The notes beneath the pieces were generated by a model. The model had not been told where the DNA came from. It saw only the letters and a program-made list of their open reading frames with translations, and made no database searches. From Setophaga petechia (lineage: Eukaryota > Chordata > Aves > Passeriformes > Parulidae), in assembly GCA_024362935.1 (NCBI GenBank), contig JANCRA010000001.1:57492430-57556429 (forward strand): a DNA stretch of 64,000 nt, read 5' to 3'. The number at the start of each line of letters is the position of its first letter. Position 1 is the first letter of the stretch. The position numbers and the translations under genes are program-made. Below, one piece after another: positions 38,576 through 50,681 of this stretch.

Positions 38576-39804
38576 GACAGATTAACAAAAAAAAAGGCCA
38601 GTTAAAAAAAAAAAAGGTAAAAGCTTTTTATATCTGACATTAAATTATTTATAAACTTGCTCTACAAAGGATCTTTTTATATGGTCCCTGGTAGGAAGGG
38701 GAGGAAAGTGAAGCACAAGTCCCAGCCTTGCACATGCGGTGTGCCACAGGAGCAGATCCCTCGGTTTGTTGGGAGACAAGAAACACCAAGATGGTCAGTG
38801 CAACACCACATCCTGGCTGTCTCCAGGCCTCATCAGCCAGCTTGAGCAGATTCACCTGGGCTTCACTCTCTCCACCTAACAAGAGTCTGAGCTAACAAAA
38901 ATTCAATAAAAAGCCAGCTTGTGTAGGAGCCCATCCTCCCACTCTCTGATACTTTTTCATTCAAAAATCGCAAAAGCAAGTTTGGCAGCCAGTTTCTCTA
39001 GAAGGGCAAAGACAACTCTGTTTCTTCAGGTGTGAAGTGAAACCTTTCCCTCATGGTCTGACCTAAATCAGGCAAGGACAGAGCACGGATCAGGTTCCAA
39101 CCTGACAGTCCAGATCCCCATCTGACCCACAATGCTGCATCATTGACTCCAAGCATCCCAAGTCTGTTGATATGACCAGAGAATCTGGAAATATTTGCCT
39201 CAAAATTATGAGAAAATAACCAACTTCTGCCACAAATTCTGTCTACAGTCTTTAGGATATTTGGGATGAGGTAATTCTATACAGATTTACAGAGAGCATG
39301 CTTTTCTCATGAACAGGAGGATTTGTCACACCCAGTGCTTCCTGAACTGCTCCAGTTCAATCCTGTTTACACCAGTTACACTTTCCTGAAAAATATTTAT
39401 TGCTCTTTCCCTAGAAATTAGAGAGTAGGGTGGAAGATAGGCCAAGCTCTATTCTTGGGCTGGTGAATGTCTCTGCTGGAAGATGTTCAGTTGCAGAAGA
39501 CCCATTTGGCATCAATGACATATGGATTAATAGCCTGCCCCTTCCCCACCACTCTCTTTAATATCCTGTCCTTTATGAGGGTCTTCAGGCTCACTTTATG
39601 CTCTCAGGGAAGTGTTCCTTGGTTTGTGATTGTATTCACGCTTATTTTCTCTATTGAGTTGATGCTGTCTACAAAACCGATTGTATACACACAGCCGCTC
39701 CAGCGTAAGGCACCATCCTTGCTACTGCAAATAGACCTCTCCAAAGGCTGTGGGAGGACAATCTTCCCTCACACACACATCCTCTTGTAACATACCTGAG
39801 GAGA
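38576..39804. other. Unannotated DNA, no gene recognised
   Basis: Two short A runs near 38587 and 38605 and otherwise unique-looking sequence. The stretch 38690-38880 is GC-richer and open in two frames on opposite strands, with no recognisable product. Confidence 0.5.
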
Positions 39805-40022
39805 TTTGCCACTTGAAGTTCAACAAGGCCGAGTCCAAGGTTGTGCACCTGGTTCACGGCAATCCCAAGCACAAGTAGAGGCTGGGCAGCGAAGGGATTG
39901 AGAGCAGCCCTGAGGAGAAGGACTGGGGGTGTTGGTGGATGAGAAGTTCAACACGACCCAGCAATGAGCACTGGCAACCCAGAAACCAGAGATTTATCAA
40001 AAGCAGCATGGGCAGCAGGTGT
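39805..40022 (+). mobile_element. CR1 LINE fragment, broken C-terminal ORF2 part
   Basis: Read on the plus strand from TTC at 39819, the sequence follows the region of avian CR1 ORF2 past the reverse-transcriptase core, with recognisable runs such as FNKA, GNPKHK and ESSPEEKD. It is inactive: TAG interrupts at 39876-39878, a one-base loss near 39924 shifts the frame, and after the shift GVLVDEKF is followed by TGA at 39965-39967. Similarity ends around GGGCAGCAGG (40022), so both the 5' part and the 3' UTR with its terminal 8-bp repeats are missing. CR1 is the dominant LINE of birds and reptiles, and this is the clearest clue to the host lineage. Confidence 0.88.
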
Positions 40023-43000
40023 AATATTTTGATATTGCTCAAGCAAAATAAAGAAATTGTTGTTGTGTGATAAGCAGCTGCCTCGCTGCAGTGGGAATAA
40101 AGACCTGGAAATATGTAGTGCAGGAACACCCAGAGCTTCAAGCACCTCAGCTCAGCATAAGGAGTCTTTCACTCAGGAAATGACATTCCAATACATAAGT
40201 CCAGTTCTCAAGGGATTCTACATATCTGCTGACTAATGTTGGAGTTTTTTTGCCAATAGCACAGAATATTGGTGAATTAATTTATTTCTGTAAATTCATC
40301 AGCTTCACATAACAGGCACAGTGAGAAAAGGCAAGTAAGAGCAATTTTTTGTCCAAACCACAACTAAAGTCTGAGAATACTCACTCAAAAAGTATTCATA
40401 AGTTACCATATGTCTTCTTCCAAATTTAAAACTGAATACAGAACATTTCCCTGGCTTTGAAAAAAAGCTCCAGACTTTCTAATCTCTGTTTCTTTCAACT
40501 CAGTTCATATCAAGGAACTTACTGCTGCAATCTCTACAGGTGTTCTTCCACTCATGAAGGTGACTTTGTAAAAGTTGCTGACTCAAATCTCAGTTTAGAG
40601 GTTTGGTTAGTCATCAGTCGCCTTTTCACAAATACAGCTGCATTCTAGTACCAGTTAAAGCCAATGAAGCCTGCCTGAGGAAACACAGCAGGGTCCTCCC
40701 TGCCTTTCACCCTAATCTTTCCCCTTCTTTAACTGCTTGTTCTGAGAGAAATGCATGACGAACATATTATTACACTTCTTAGATATTCATTTTCCTCTGC
40801 TGTAAGTGCCAACAATAAGACACAAATACCAGAAGCATCTCTGATGTTTTGATGGTGCCTGATGGCTTGGTTAGGACTCTTCACTGCTTTATAGGTTAAT
40901 GAAGATGAGCTGATGGAGATATTCATCACAAGCAGGCACCCAAGACCATGAAATAGGAGCACAGATACAGCCTCAGTTGTGGAGGAACAAATGATGAAAG
41001 GGCACAGACAGTTAAAACAGACAGGGGACAGTGACAGAAAACTTTCTTGATTATTTTAATTTCCTAGACATTGTGAGGTCTGAATGGGTCTTTAAACTTC
41101 ATATGCTCCAGCGTTTTCTGAAGCCATTATCTCATCCAGAGCTCTCACCTCCGTGCAAGCCAAAGAGACTCTGATACAAAAATACTGAGATCTAATCAGA
41201 GTTTATTGCTTCTGGTATAAGCACTGCCACAGGGGTTTTTATCTTTTTTATTAATTTTACAAACTTGAGCATCCATATTTGGGATCAAAAGGTGATTCCT
41301 GCACCCTGTACAGAGTGTTAGGCTGGATTTCTCATACAATAAAAAAACCTTTTCTTGTAATTTGTTGGAAAAGTAGATGACTTTTCATTACTGAAGCAGG
41401 GAAAATAACTTTTCCTCAGATTATATTCATATTTGCTAATCTCTTTATATAGGAAGGGGCAAGTCCCTACACCTGGACCTCTAACTACAGCTTCACTGCA
41501 ATCGTACAGAGTAATCTTATCACTCTCCTAGGAGACAGCACTAGGATTGCCTACAGAGGGCAAAACTGAAATTTAGAGAAATTAATTTGGCAGCAAAATC
41601 ACAAATGCCCCATATTACTTAATAAGCACTGCTGTGACTCAGTTGCTCCTCAGGGCACTTCCATGCAAACAGTTCAAACTTACTTAGGAGAACATCTTTT
41701 GATTTACACCTTCATAGAAAAGTATCAGATTTTCTGACTAGATTGTCTCAAAGTTTCAGGTCCAATCCAGGAACCACTTGTTGGTTGTTTTAATGTTATA
41801 TTTTGTACTAGCAGTGAGAAAAATAAAAATTATTCTCTCTTCCTTTTATAGACTGAAAAACACAAAAATATCCCAGCTTCATAATAATAGTTAATGAGCA
41901 TAGAAGTCTTTTTGTTGAGATTTTTTAGATGTTATCTAAGCTCCCCAGTTTGATTAAATTGCACATAATTCCCACTAAGTCAGAAGTAACACAGGTCAGG
42001 AAAATAGCAATAATTTTTCATATTTTCTAGGAATTTAGTCTGACTTGTATCACCAATTTTCAGTCTTTTCATTAACTGAGAGAAGTCTGTATTGCTGCCC
42101 AACTCATTCATTTTACAGTCACAATACACTTAAGAAAAAAATTCACATATTAATGTTAATAGCAGTAACAGCTATGACAATAAATCACAAGGTTTTCTAT
42201 TTGACCTGGGAGGTTTGGACCCGTAAGGCAGACATTTGTAGCAAATTTCTTCATTCCTGCACTCTTCTAAATTAATAAAGTTATTCTTTTAACAAAAGAA
42301 GTTAGCAATCAAATAAAATGGAAACAGAAACTGTTGGTTTGTCGTGCCTTTTTAAATTAAAATTTAACGGTTTTATTGAGGTCTTACAGTGAAACACTAA
42401 GTAGCACAAGTTGGCAGTGACATATCAAGGTAAAATAATGGCAAAATATCATTACATTGCCATCTGGTGACAGCAAAATGGTTTATTGAAATAGTCTGAC
42501 GATATCACCCCTGCCCCTTTGAGAGGTACGCACATATCCATACTGTACCAACAGCTATTTCAACAGGACTGTATGCACAGCTGAGCATGTCTGCAGGGAC
42601 AACTTTATAGAAATCTTCTCTTTGGTCACTGTACATCGCTTTTTTGTGTGCTTACCCAGTGTTCTGCAGTGCTAGCACTGCAAATTCTTTGGGGCAAAAA
42701 TGATTGGGGCAATTTTCTATATGTCCTCATGCACATAGTTTATACACACACAGGTGTGTATATATGGCATGTGTGTACACATACAAGACACCCCCTTGTT
42801 TCCATTAAAGTGGTGACCAACTAGCACCACAGAAGCCTGGACTCAGTCCCTCCATATTTTGCATGGGAAGCAGAGGCTCCCAGGGGATCTGAGCCTTACA
42901 TCCAGGAGCAGGAGCCACTTTCCAGTTCAGCCAGCCATGTGAGATGGTACCACCACTAGCCTGACCAGTTGCCTGGGAAGCTCAAGTGTGATGTGAGGTA

Positions 43001-43289
43001 CGTCAACAATCCTTGCTGTGTGCTCAGCACCACATCCTGAATCCCATTCCAAAGGCCACCAGGACCAGTGGGAACTTCTTTGGGCACTGAGTCAGGTCTT
43101 TCTCAAGCCCTTTGAATTCAGCCTTCCTACCCACACAGACACAACTGACATCACAGTGTTTCCTTGCAGCAGGCTCCTAAAGAAATTGAAACCTGTCACC
43201 CAAACCCAGACAAATAAAAGACTCAAACTTCAGTGATAACACAATTAAGCTTTCTCCAAAGTGGCTGTCATCCCCTAATGTGTATTTAG
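40023..43289. other. Unannotated DNA, no gene recognised
   Basis: No coding sequence or element recognised. The only local structure noted is the palindrome at 42741-42762, listed separately. Confidence 0.5.
42741..42762. repeat. Perfect 9-bp inverted repeat of TA/CA sequence
   Basis: TATACACAC (42741-42749), loop ACAG, GTGTGTATA (42754-42762). It probably arose from a CA microsatellite meeting a TG one; more GT/CA sequence follows to about 42785. Confidence 0.75.
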
Positions 43290-43540
43290 GCAAGTAGCAA
43301 AAGCCCAGATGCATTATGGGATGATAAAACTCACCTTGGAGGGACTTAATGCTTAATTAAAAGGGCGAACATTGCAATAAATGCACTAATGAGATAAAAT
43401 CACACTAATTCCTAAATCTTATGGAGCCAAAGTGTCAGTCTGAGTTTTAATTAATAGAGTCCTATATGGGTTTCTCAGAAATAATAATAAAACATTGAAG
43501 TAATAAATCACATCTGAAATTTTTCACCAACTATTTTCAA
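43290..43540. promoter_or_regulatory. Conserved-element-like stretch, two TTAATTAA sites
   Basis: AT-rich but not repetitive. It has TTAATTAA at 43353-43360 and again at 43447-43454, plus GCAATAAATGCACTAATGAG and other homeodomain-like words. The density of such sites over about 250 bp is like a developmental enhancer. No direct evidence of function is available. Confidence 0.25.
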
Positions 43541-44580
43541 ATCCTACAGGTTTTTTATTTAGGATTCCACAGTTTCCACAATTCCAAAGATGACTAGCCC
43601 TTTTTTAAAGCTACTTTTAGCAATACTATTAAAGCTACTCAAAGAAATACTTTTAAATTATAAAATTGTTTTGTTGGTAGTTTACGCCAACATTTTACAC
43701 AAATGTTTACCAATACTCCTTTTTCTCCTCTTCCTGTTTTCTTGCCTTGATCCCTGACAAATACTGAGACAGTCCATAGCACTCAAACATTAAACTACAC
43801 ACAGTCCAGAGCTCGCAATATTTCTCCTGGAAACATGTTATTTTTATCTTCATGAGTCTAAACCCCACAAACCCAAGAAATGATGCTTGCCTTCCAGCCC
43901 AAGGGTGAGCTATGTTTGGTGGAACACACTACAATGTGCCCTTCTGCTGTGGTCATGACTGAAACCTAGCCAAGTCAACAGACCACCTTCTCACCAGCTC
44001 CAGTGGGTTTGGAATAAACCAGTTGGCTCACAAAGTTAGTTTGTGGACATCCCTGTGCAGCTCCTTGTCTTATTTGCTGGTAAAACTGACCCTGTAATGC
44101 ATTGTTTTCAGCCCTTGCACATGGTACTGGGGATCAAGTCAGCTGTCCTGCATCTGCTTTATTATTTTTTCCCATAATTTTTTGTTGTTTCCTCCATTTC
44201 ATGATGCTCTGAGGAGATTTCTGAGAAGGCTGTTACTCATGAGCTGAAGGCTCAGCTCATCTTTCTCAGGCAGGGATCGTTTATGCCATTAACCATGGAC
44301 ATGAAGCCTGGTGGGTGGACCAGGGCGTGCACCCAAAGCAGGCAAGGAGGATGCCAAGGGCTCTGGGTGCCCAGTGTCACCTCCACGTCCCTAACATTAG
44401 GCTTTGTCACCCTCTAGTGGGCTACGTACAGAGCTTTACCATCCCATCGGTGTCATCCTGCACCAGGACCTCTGAAGGGGCTTAACTTTGGGAGTCAGAG
44501 TTTTCAGTTTCACTGCCCGCAGATGACTCAAGTTCCTGGCACTTGCAAGTCTCCTCTCTTATATTTTCTTTTCTCAAAGG
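43541..44580. other. Unannotated DNA, no gene recognised
   Basis: No coding region or element recognised. The stretch 44290-44480 is slightly GC-richer but shows no open frame of note. Confidence 0.5.
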
Positions 44581-44690
44581 AAAAAACCCCATGAATATGC
44601 ACAAAAAATCCCAACCAAAAAAAAGGAACCAAACAAACCCCAAATAAACACAATCCCCCCCAAACAAGGATACTCCCAAAAAAACCACAT
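44581..44690. repeat. A/C-rich low-complexity tract
   Basis: Dominated by A and C with CCCC and AAAA blocks on the plus strand. The minus-strand open frames across it (44482-44775) are compositional artefacts rich in F, G, L and V. Confidence 0.8.
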
Positions 44691-46059
44691 CCTGCAAACT
44701 GTCCATGAAGCAGCAATGAAGAAATACTAAAATTATGTCAATGTACACGGGCAGAAGGTACGAGAGTGTGTCCACATTAAGCTTTTATGTATGCATTTAT
44801 GCATTATACATGTACTACTCAGCAAATCTGTATCAATTTTCAAAAGAGAGAAATTAATATTAATATACACATTGCACATATTAAGCAGATTTTTACCTGC
44901 TGTTTGCCTATTGGCACATAAAATGTGCAGCCCTGCTCATAACTTGATGCCCCGAAATGCAGTAAAGGGGCTAAGATGTGATGAACACCTTGAAGAAGAA
45001 GAAAAAAAGATTTTGTCTCCTAAAATAAATGCATATGGAGCATTCCCCAAATAATTTTCTCGTTTTTAAAGTATTTTTAATTCTTGTCTGCTGGCACACT
45101 AAGACTGTACATTTTAAAATACAGCTTTGGGTCCAAATCCTCTCTTTGAGTATCTAAGGACAATGAGAAACCTCTTCCTTTTTGTCTTTTGTGTGTAGGT
45201 AAAAGGCCTGATATTTTAGGGGCAACTTCTTTATGTAAGAATACCTTGCTGAAACACCTCCAGCTACTACAAAGGCAAAAGAGTTGATAAGTGGAATCTG
45301 TTAACATAATTTCAAGATTAGCAAATGAACCAAAGCCAGCAAGCCTTCTACTAAAAATCTGCCTTCTAGACTCACAAAATTAGGCCTTTTTTCTGGTCTT
45401 GTTTCCCATTGTTATATACTTGCAATAAAACAGTAACTGGAAGCTCCATTTATGGATTGCATCCACAAGCTGCCAACACAAAATAATCATCCATGTCTTG
45501 AAGGCAAAGAACTTGTGATCTAACAAAACTTGATGACATTTCCTAACTTCCCTCTTTTGTGATGGCAGAAATCCCATGAATTAGAGAAAATCTCACATTT
45601 CCACATCTTCTAGATCCTTTCTCAGGCTCATGGTCAGAGATTCAGTACGGAGAGTTTCCCACCTCTAAATCTTGGCTTACAGATGTGTAGGACCAGAAAT
45701 GGTGTGGCCAACTACCAACCCAGCTACTAGCTACTACCCTAAATTAGGTAAGTCTACCCAAGACTGCCCAACCAAGGCACAGAATGGATAAGCAAGAAAG
45801 GAACAGTAGTGTGGAAAGATACCCCATTCTCTCCAGCCCCCTGTCATCCTTCTATGTGATATGGGAGCTTTTGCCCCCAGCTGTCAATGCAAGGCAGACA
45901 CTTACAGTGTTTGACTTTATAATACCACAGCCAAATCAAATGCACAGCCACTGCTTCCTCAGATGTCTATATTTCATTTAAACTGGGATAAAACAAAGAA
46001 ACTGGAATATTGTCTCATCATGCATTCTAAACCAGCCAGGGTAGAAAATAATGGGGAGT
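44691..46059. other. Unannotated DNA, no gene recognised
   Basis: Only short unfamiliar frames; no element recognised. Confidence 0.5.
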
Positions 46060-46550
46060 TAATCAGATCACTGAAACTCTAATTCACTTGGTATTGATCA
46101 GGCAGATTCCTAATGGGACAGCAGACCAATTTCAAATTACAGTAAGCTGACTTATCCTGGAATACCAATGACCAGCTCCCGAGAGGAGCTGGGACAGACC
46201 ATGGGCTCGCCTCCTGTTATGGCACATGCTTGACGGAATGCATCAATGTATAATATGATGTGGCATTTGGCTAATTAATGGGAGATTGATGAAAGATGCA
46301 GTTTTGAAAGCAGAAGTCTCACTTGAATAAATGTGGGATGAAAGTCCCAGCAGGGATAAAGTACACAGAGCGTTAGAAACAATTATAAAAAAAGGAAGAT
46401 GGTAGCTAATGGAAGGTAATGCAATTAAATCAAGCTTTTCATTATATTAATCAGAGGCTTCATCACTGAAATCTAATATATGGTGCATTTAACTCTTCAC
46501 TGGCTTTATTTATAATTTATTTAGAAAACGCTTTGAATTATGACCATGGT
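46060..46550. promoter_or_regulatory. Conserved-element-like stretch, best enhancer candidate
   Basis: About 490 bp of non-repetitive AT-rich sequence with unusually many homeodomain-type words: CTAATTAATG (46271-46280), GCAATTAAATCA, ATATTAATCAGAG and ATTTATAATTTATTTAG. A perfect 8-bp palindrome CCAGCTCC/GGAGCTGG (46172-46179 and 46185-46192) stands near its start. CpGs that are rare elsewhere survive at several points. Long gene-poor regions of vertebrate genomes often hold conserved elements of this look. The call rests on texture alone. Confidence 0.3.
46172..46192. repeat. Perfect 8-bp inverted repeat CCAGCTCC/GGAGCTGG
   Basis: Arms at 46172-46179 and 46185-46192 with a CGAGA loop, inside the enhancer-like stretch. 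Confidence 0.75.
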
Positions 46551-46983
46551 GTCACAGACACTTGGTCCTGAAGGGAAAGCCTGCAAAGGAGGAAGCCAGG
46601 GAAGAGTTACCACCATTTACATTGTGCTTTCATGTCAGAAATCCTTCCTCAACAAACTGTTCTTGATTAAATCCTGCTGTCTTTATGCAGTGACAGGATT
46701 AAAGGGCTCACTTGTTGTGGTTTCTTCTGCTTGTTGGAGCTACTGGGGGAAAATGGTACCTCAGTTACTCTTCAGAGCCAAGGATGGGGCCAGGTAGGGT
46801 TCCATACAGTGATTTTCTGAACGCATTCATACAAAAGTTCATTAATCTAGGTGATGGATCCTTACAGCCTCCCAGCTTTGACCGTGTAAGAGGCTATCTC
46901 TCTTGTCATGTGCTGCATAAGGTCTGTGTCACCACTTATATGACTGGCAGTACTTCCAGAGAAGAGTCTGTCCTTCCCATCCT

Positions 46984-47150
46984 CACAAAAAAAAAAAAAA
47001 CCACAAAACCCAAAACAAACAATCCCCCCTCACAAAACAAAAACAAACACCCCTAAAACAACAACAAACAAGACAAAAAAAACCAAACAAAAAACAAAAA
47101 ACAAACAACAAAAAAAAAAAACCAAAAAAACAAACAAAAGCAAAAAAACC
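46984..47150. repeat. Large A/C-rich low-complexity tract (CAAA-type)
   Basis: About 165 bp almost free of G and T on the plus strand, made of CAAA, CAAAA and ACAACA-like units with A runs and C blocks. The minus-strand open frame across it (46983-47168), rich in F, C and V, is an artefact. Confidence 0.92.
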
Positions 47151-47580
47151 AGGACAGAAATAATCCAAGCTGGAACTGGGTCAGGCTTCTAACACAGAGG
47201 GTGATCTACAGACAGTGTGTATTCCCTTCTGGAATTGAATTTAACTTGCTGGTATGCTCTGGGCACAAAGCTGGAAGTGTCAGTGTGGAAAACGTGTTTA
47301 CATGCATATTTTTATATATATACACACACACAGACCATTTGAGATGTAGAAGCACAATGTACCATACTTCTTTGTGATGAACTTGAGGGTTACAATTAAT
47401 TTTCTTATTTTAATCCTGTATTTTCACTTGTTTACAGTCACCACTAAACTGATAGAGCATAAATATGTTATGGCTTGCCCTAAAACAGGTAGAATCAAAG
47501 AAAAAGAATTTGAGGCTTCTCTAGAACTGAAGTATGCCTTTAAGTAAAGGAAACCAAAACAAACACTCCTCTGGAGGGGG
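47151..47580. other. Unannotated DNA with TA/CA microsatellite
   Basis: A TA run passing into CA occurs at about 47312-47333. Nothing else is recognised. Confidence 0.5.
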
Positions 47581-47623
47581 CTACTGCACCCCTTCCTCTT
47601 GAAGTTGTGTGGTAACCCCGTAC

Positions 47624-47774
47624 CTGGTGGATGGAGCACAAGAAGAATCTGCCTGTTTTTCTCTGACCCAGTTATATGATGTGTTTCCAGCTCTCATTGC
47701 CAAGAAGAGTCCAAAAGTACCTATGATCACTGTCAGGCAAGGCAGAACAGTTGCATCACAAATGTGCTTATTTT
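47624..47774 (-). other. Candidate coding exon with a hydrophobic segment
   Basis: On the minus strand CTCTCTGGGTTCTTATTCTCCAG is a good acceptor (AG at 47776-47775). The 151-nt segment stays open and ends at ACCAG|GTACGG (GT at 47623-47622). If not spliced there, the frame reads on to TAG at 47583-47581. From the first full codon, residues 7-26 are a hydrophobic stretch ending before an Arg, which could be one membrane-spanning segment, and a polar tail follows. I do not recognise the protein. The full open frame (122 codons, from 47949) is of chance length, so the support is the acceptor plus the membrane-like segment. Confidence 0.22.
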
Positions 47775-47949
47775 CTGGAGAATAAGAACCCAGAGAGGGT
47801 AGGGAGTTGGCCATAGTGATGGGTGCATTGGCAGAGCTGGAGGAGCACTGAGATGCCTCAGAGAAAATGGGAGCTTCTCCACAGCCTTCCTGTTCCCATC
47901 TGCTGCTTTGGCCAATACCACTCACCAGCACCTCCAAATCCCATACCAA

Positions 47950-50619
47950 CCTCCCCTAACGAGGTGCTAATGAATTGCTAAAATCTGGTCCTTAAAGACA
48001 CTAGGAGTCTGGGATTATCTGGAATCCAGTTGCCTATGGTTTAGTTCTAAAAAACTGCATGAGAGAGGAAGGCTGCTGTCAGAGCAGCGACACAAAGGGC
48101 AGAGGTCCAGCTGTGCTGCAGCAGGTTTTCATGGAGGCAGAGGCACAGGAGACTTGCCTGCCCAGGGAAGAGCTCTGATTGTTTTTGGCATCGTATTTGA
48201 TGCCAGGTTTCCCCAAGTAGAGGAACTGTGAGGCAAAACTAAGGGGGCAGTTGTCCTCAGAGTAGTACGTCGTAATAAATCCATTTGTGGAATTACGATG
48301 CTGGCAAGTCATTAACAAACAGCAGCTTCCACTTAACCTAACACACAGCAAGACCTCATACCAAATTACCATCAACATACTTGCTGTTTACATAAATCCC
48401 TTCCTTCAGTGCATTTCCCATGTCTTTTTAAGCTATCCAGATAAAATCCTCCCTACAGTCCACTACCAGCAACCCACTGGCGGCTGCCGAGCCCAAGGGC
48501 ACAGCCTCAAAAAAAGTGAAGATGGAAACGTCCACTTAATCCAACTTGACCTTCTCTTTGGTTATGCTGCTACCTGACAACTACCCTGAGCATAACATGG
48601 AAGACAGTGCTCAGAATGCTCCAGGTGTGGGAAAGTAAATTGTCATAGTCCTAGAAACAATTTTACAAGACAAAACCCTTCAGTTCACAGAAAAAAATAG
48701 AAGGAATTCTGCACTCACATCCAGCCTAGCATGAAGGATTCATACATTTTCCCCTGGGGTGAGATTTGACTCTGGCAAAAAGGCTTTCACTCAGAATTCA
48801 GGGTTAGAAATTGCCATAGAAATTGGATGATAAAGTTCTTCACTTTGAATTATTCACTTTTTAAAAAAAGGTGCTTATGCATTTCCATTGTATTTTTCAA
48901 GATTTTTACTTTGTATTTCCTCCTCTCTTTCCATCCCCTTTATTATTTTCTGAACTTCTCAAGTAATTTATTAATATACATGAATATACATGAAAGCATA
49001 TACATTTGGTAACAGTTTTTCCATAAAATATTAGAGAGCTGCATTCAGAACTGCTCAGCAATAGCCCAATACTTTCTACTTGGAGTCAGAGCACCAGGGT
49101 GAATGGAACTATGCTAATGCTGACAATTTTTAAAATAACTGACCATTAATGAAACAAGTTTCCAAAAGCTATGCTCCAAAGAGGTTGAGACACACAATGT
49201 TGCTGAAGCTTCTTGCTTAGCTAAGATTGGGGTAGAGAAACATCCAGACACAGACACCAGAACTGCTTCTTTGCCTGGATTCAGACAACCAAATATGTGA
49301 GAAGCTTTGCATACATACTCAAAGAGAAAAGCCAGCATTAAGGCATGTAAAAGACAGGCATTCCCTTTGCAGTTGCTTTCTAACCTCATGGAGTTCTTCA
49401 TAGAAAACTGGAATTATTTTAGAAGGAATGACAGCAAAGCAGGAAATTGTTAACAATGTAATGTGGAACTTAATTTTGGAGTTCCATTTATTCCCTGCCA
49501 GCTCAGGACAGATTGTGCATCACCACTGTCTGTTTCACTACTTGGAGCAGACATTCACAAGCCCCAAAATACCTCTGATTTACCAGAGAGGATTCAGAAA
49601 TAAAAATAGCAAGACATGAACACAGAAGGGCTGTCCTCTGGCTCTTTTGGCTAGCTTTGTTATACAGGAACAGATCCTGCCAAAACAAACATCTCCACCC
49701 ACCCCCTGGCAGGAAAAGTAAGAAAAAAATCTTAACTGAAGAGTGGACTTTTCCTACAGTAAGACTGATCTTCTAGTCTGGAATTGATGGGCTGCAAGAA
49801 AGGTTGAAGAAAATGCCACTGCATTTAGAGGGATTCATAGCATCCTCATAAACTTACCTGAGAATATTGATTCCTGCTCCAGGAAGCCCTGGTGGACATG
49901 CAGTGTGGGACTTCAGCTGATGCTGACTCTTTTTTGTAAAGCTATGTATATCAGCTAGAAATTGTTATTGAGAGATGCTTTAGCAAGGTAGAGGTTTTTT
50001 CAAAACTGCATCTCCACAGATAATATTTGGAATTTGACCTAGCACAGGTCAGCACTGAAGAGGAAAAACACCAGACTACTGTGGTTGGTCATCTGCTGCT
50101 CATAATCATGACTAAAACTAACAAGGAGCAAAGTGAATAAACATTTCAGTCTGGGAAACAACATGAGTGGTTTTTTTTCCCTTTGTCATAAACTAATCTC
50201 TGTAGAAAGGGAAGCATTTAAATGTTTTACAAAACCATGCAAGTACAGGGTTTCCAAGTTTCCCCTGAATTAAAAAATAGGTATTTTTCCTGGGAGAAGC
50301 TTAGTGGTGATTCATAGGACCAACCACCCACAATAACTTGAATGGTCCCAAGCAACCCACAGATTAAATTTATCATAGTGTGAACCAACAATACTCAAAT
50401 TATTTATCTGAACTGGGGGAGGGAGAAGGCATCAAGAAAACATTTCCTTCCTTCCATCCTGCCCACCACACAGGGAGCAGGTATGAGATAATTATCAGAT
50501 TTGGTCTTGCCACATCTCAGTGACGAGTTCACTCACTGATTTTGCAGGTACACAACACTGAAACCTTCTCTGCAGGAAGGAAGCAACTGTTCCCACAAGG
50601 GTCTTGAACACAATCAAAG
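47950..50619. other. Unannotated DNA, no gene recognised
   Basis: Only short frames without family resemblance. No element recognised. Confidence 0.5.
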
Positions 50620-50681
50620 ATCATGGCTCATGCAGATTATACACAGCCAAATCATGGTTTATGCAGATTATACACAGCCAA
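50620..50681. repeat. 31-bp tandem duplication, two copies
   Basis: Copy 1 (50620-50650) and copy 2 (50651-50681) are adjacent and match at 29 of 31 positions; the two differences are C to T inside GGCTCATG/GGTTTATG. A recent local slippage or repair duplication is the simplest origin. Confidence 0.92.

Noticed and set aside
44482..44775. Minus-strand frames rich in F, G, L and V
   Set aside because: They overlap the A/C-rich tract at 44581-44690 and look like membrane proteins only because the reverse strand is T/G-rich.
46983..47168. Minus-strand frame rich in F, C and V
   Set aside because: It lies entirely in the A/C-rich tract; the composition of the repeat produces the open frame.
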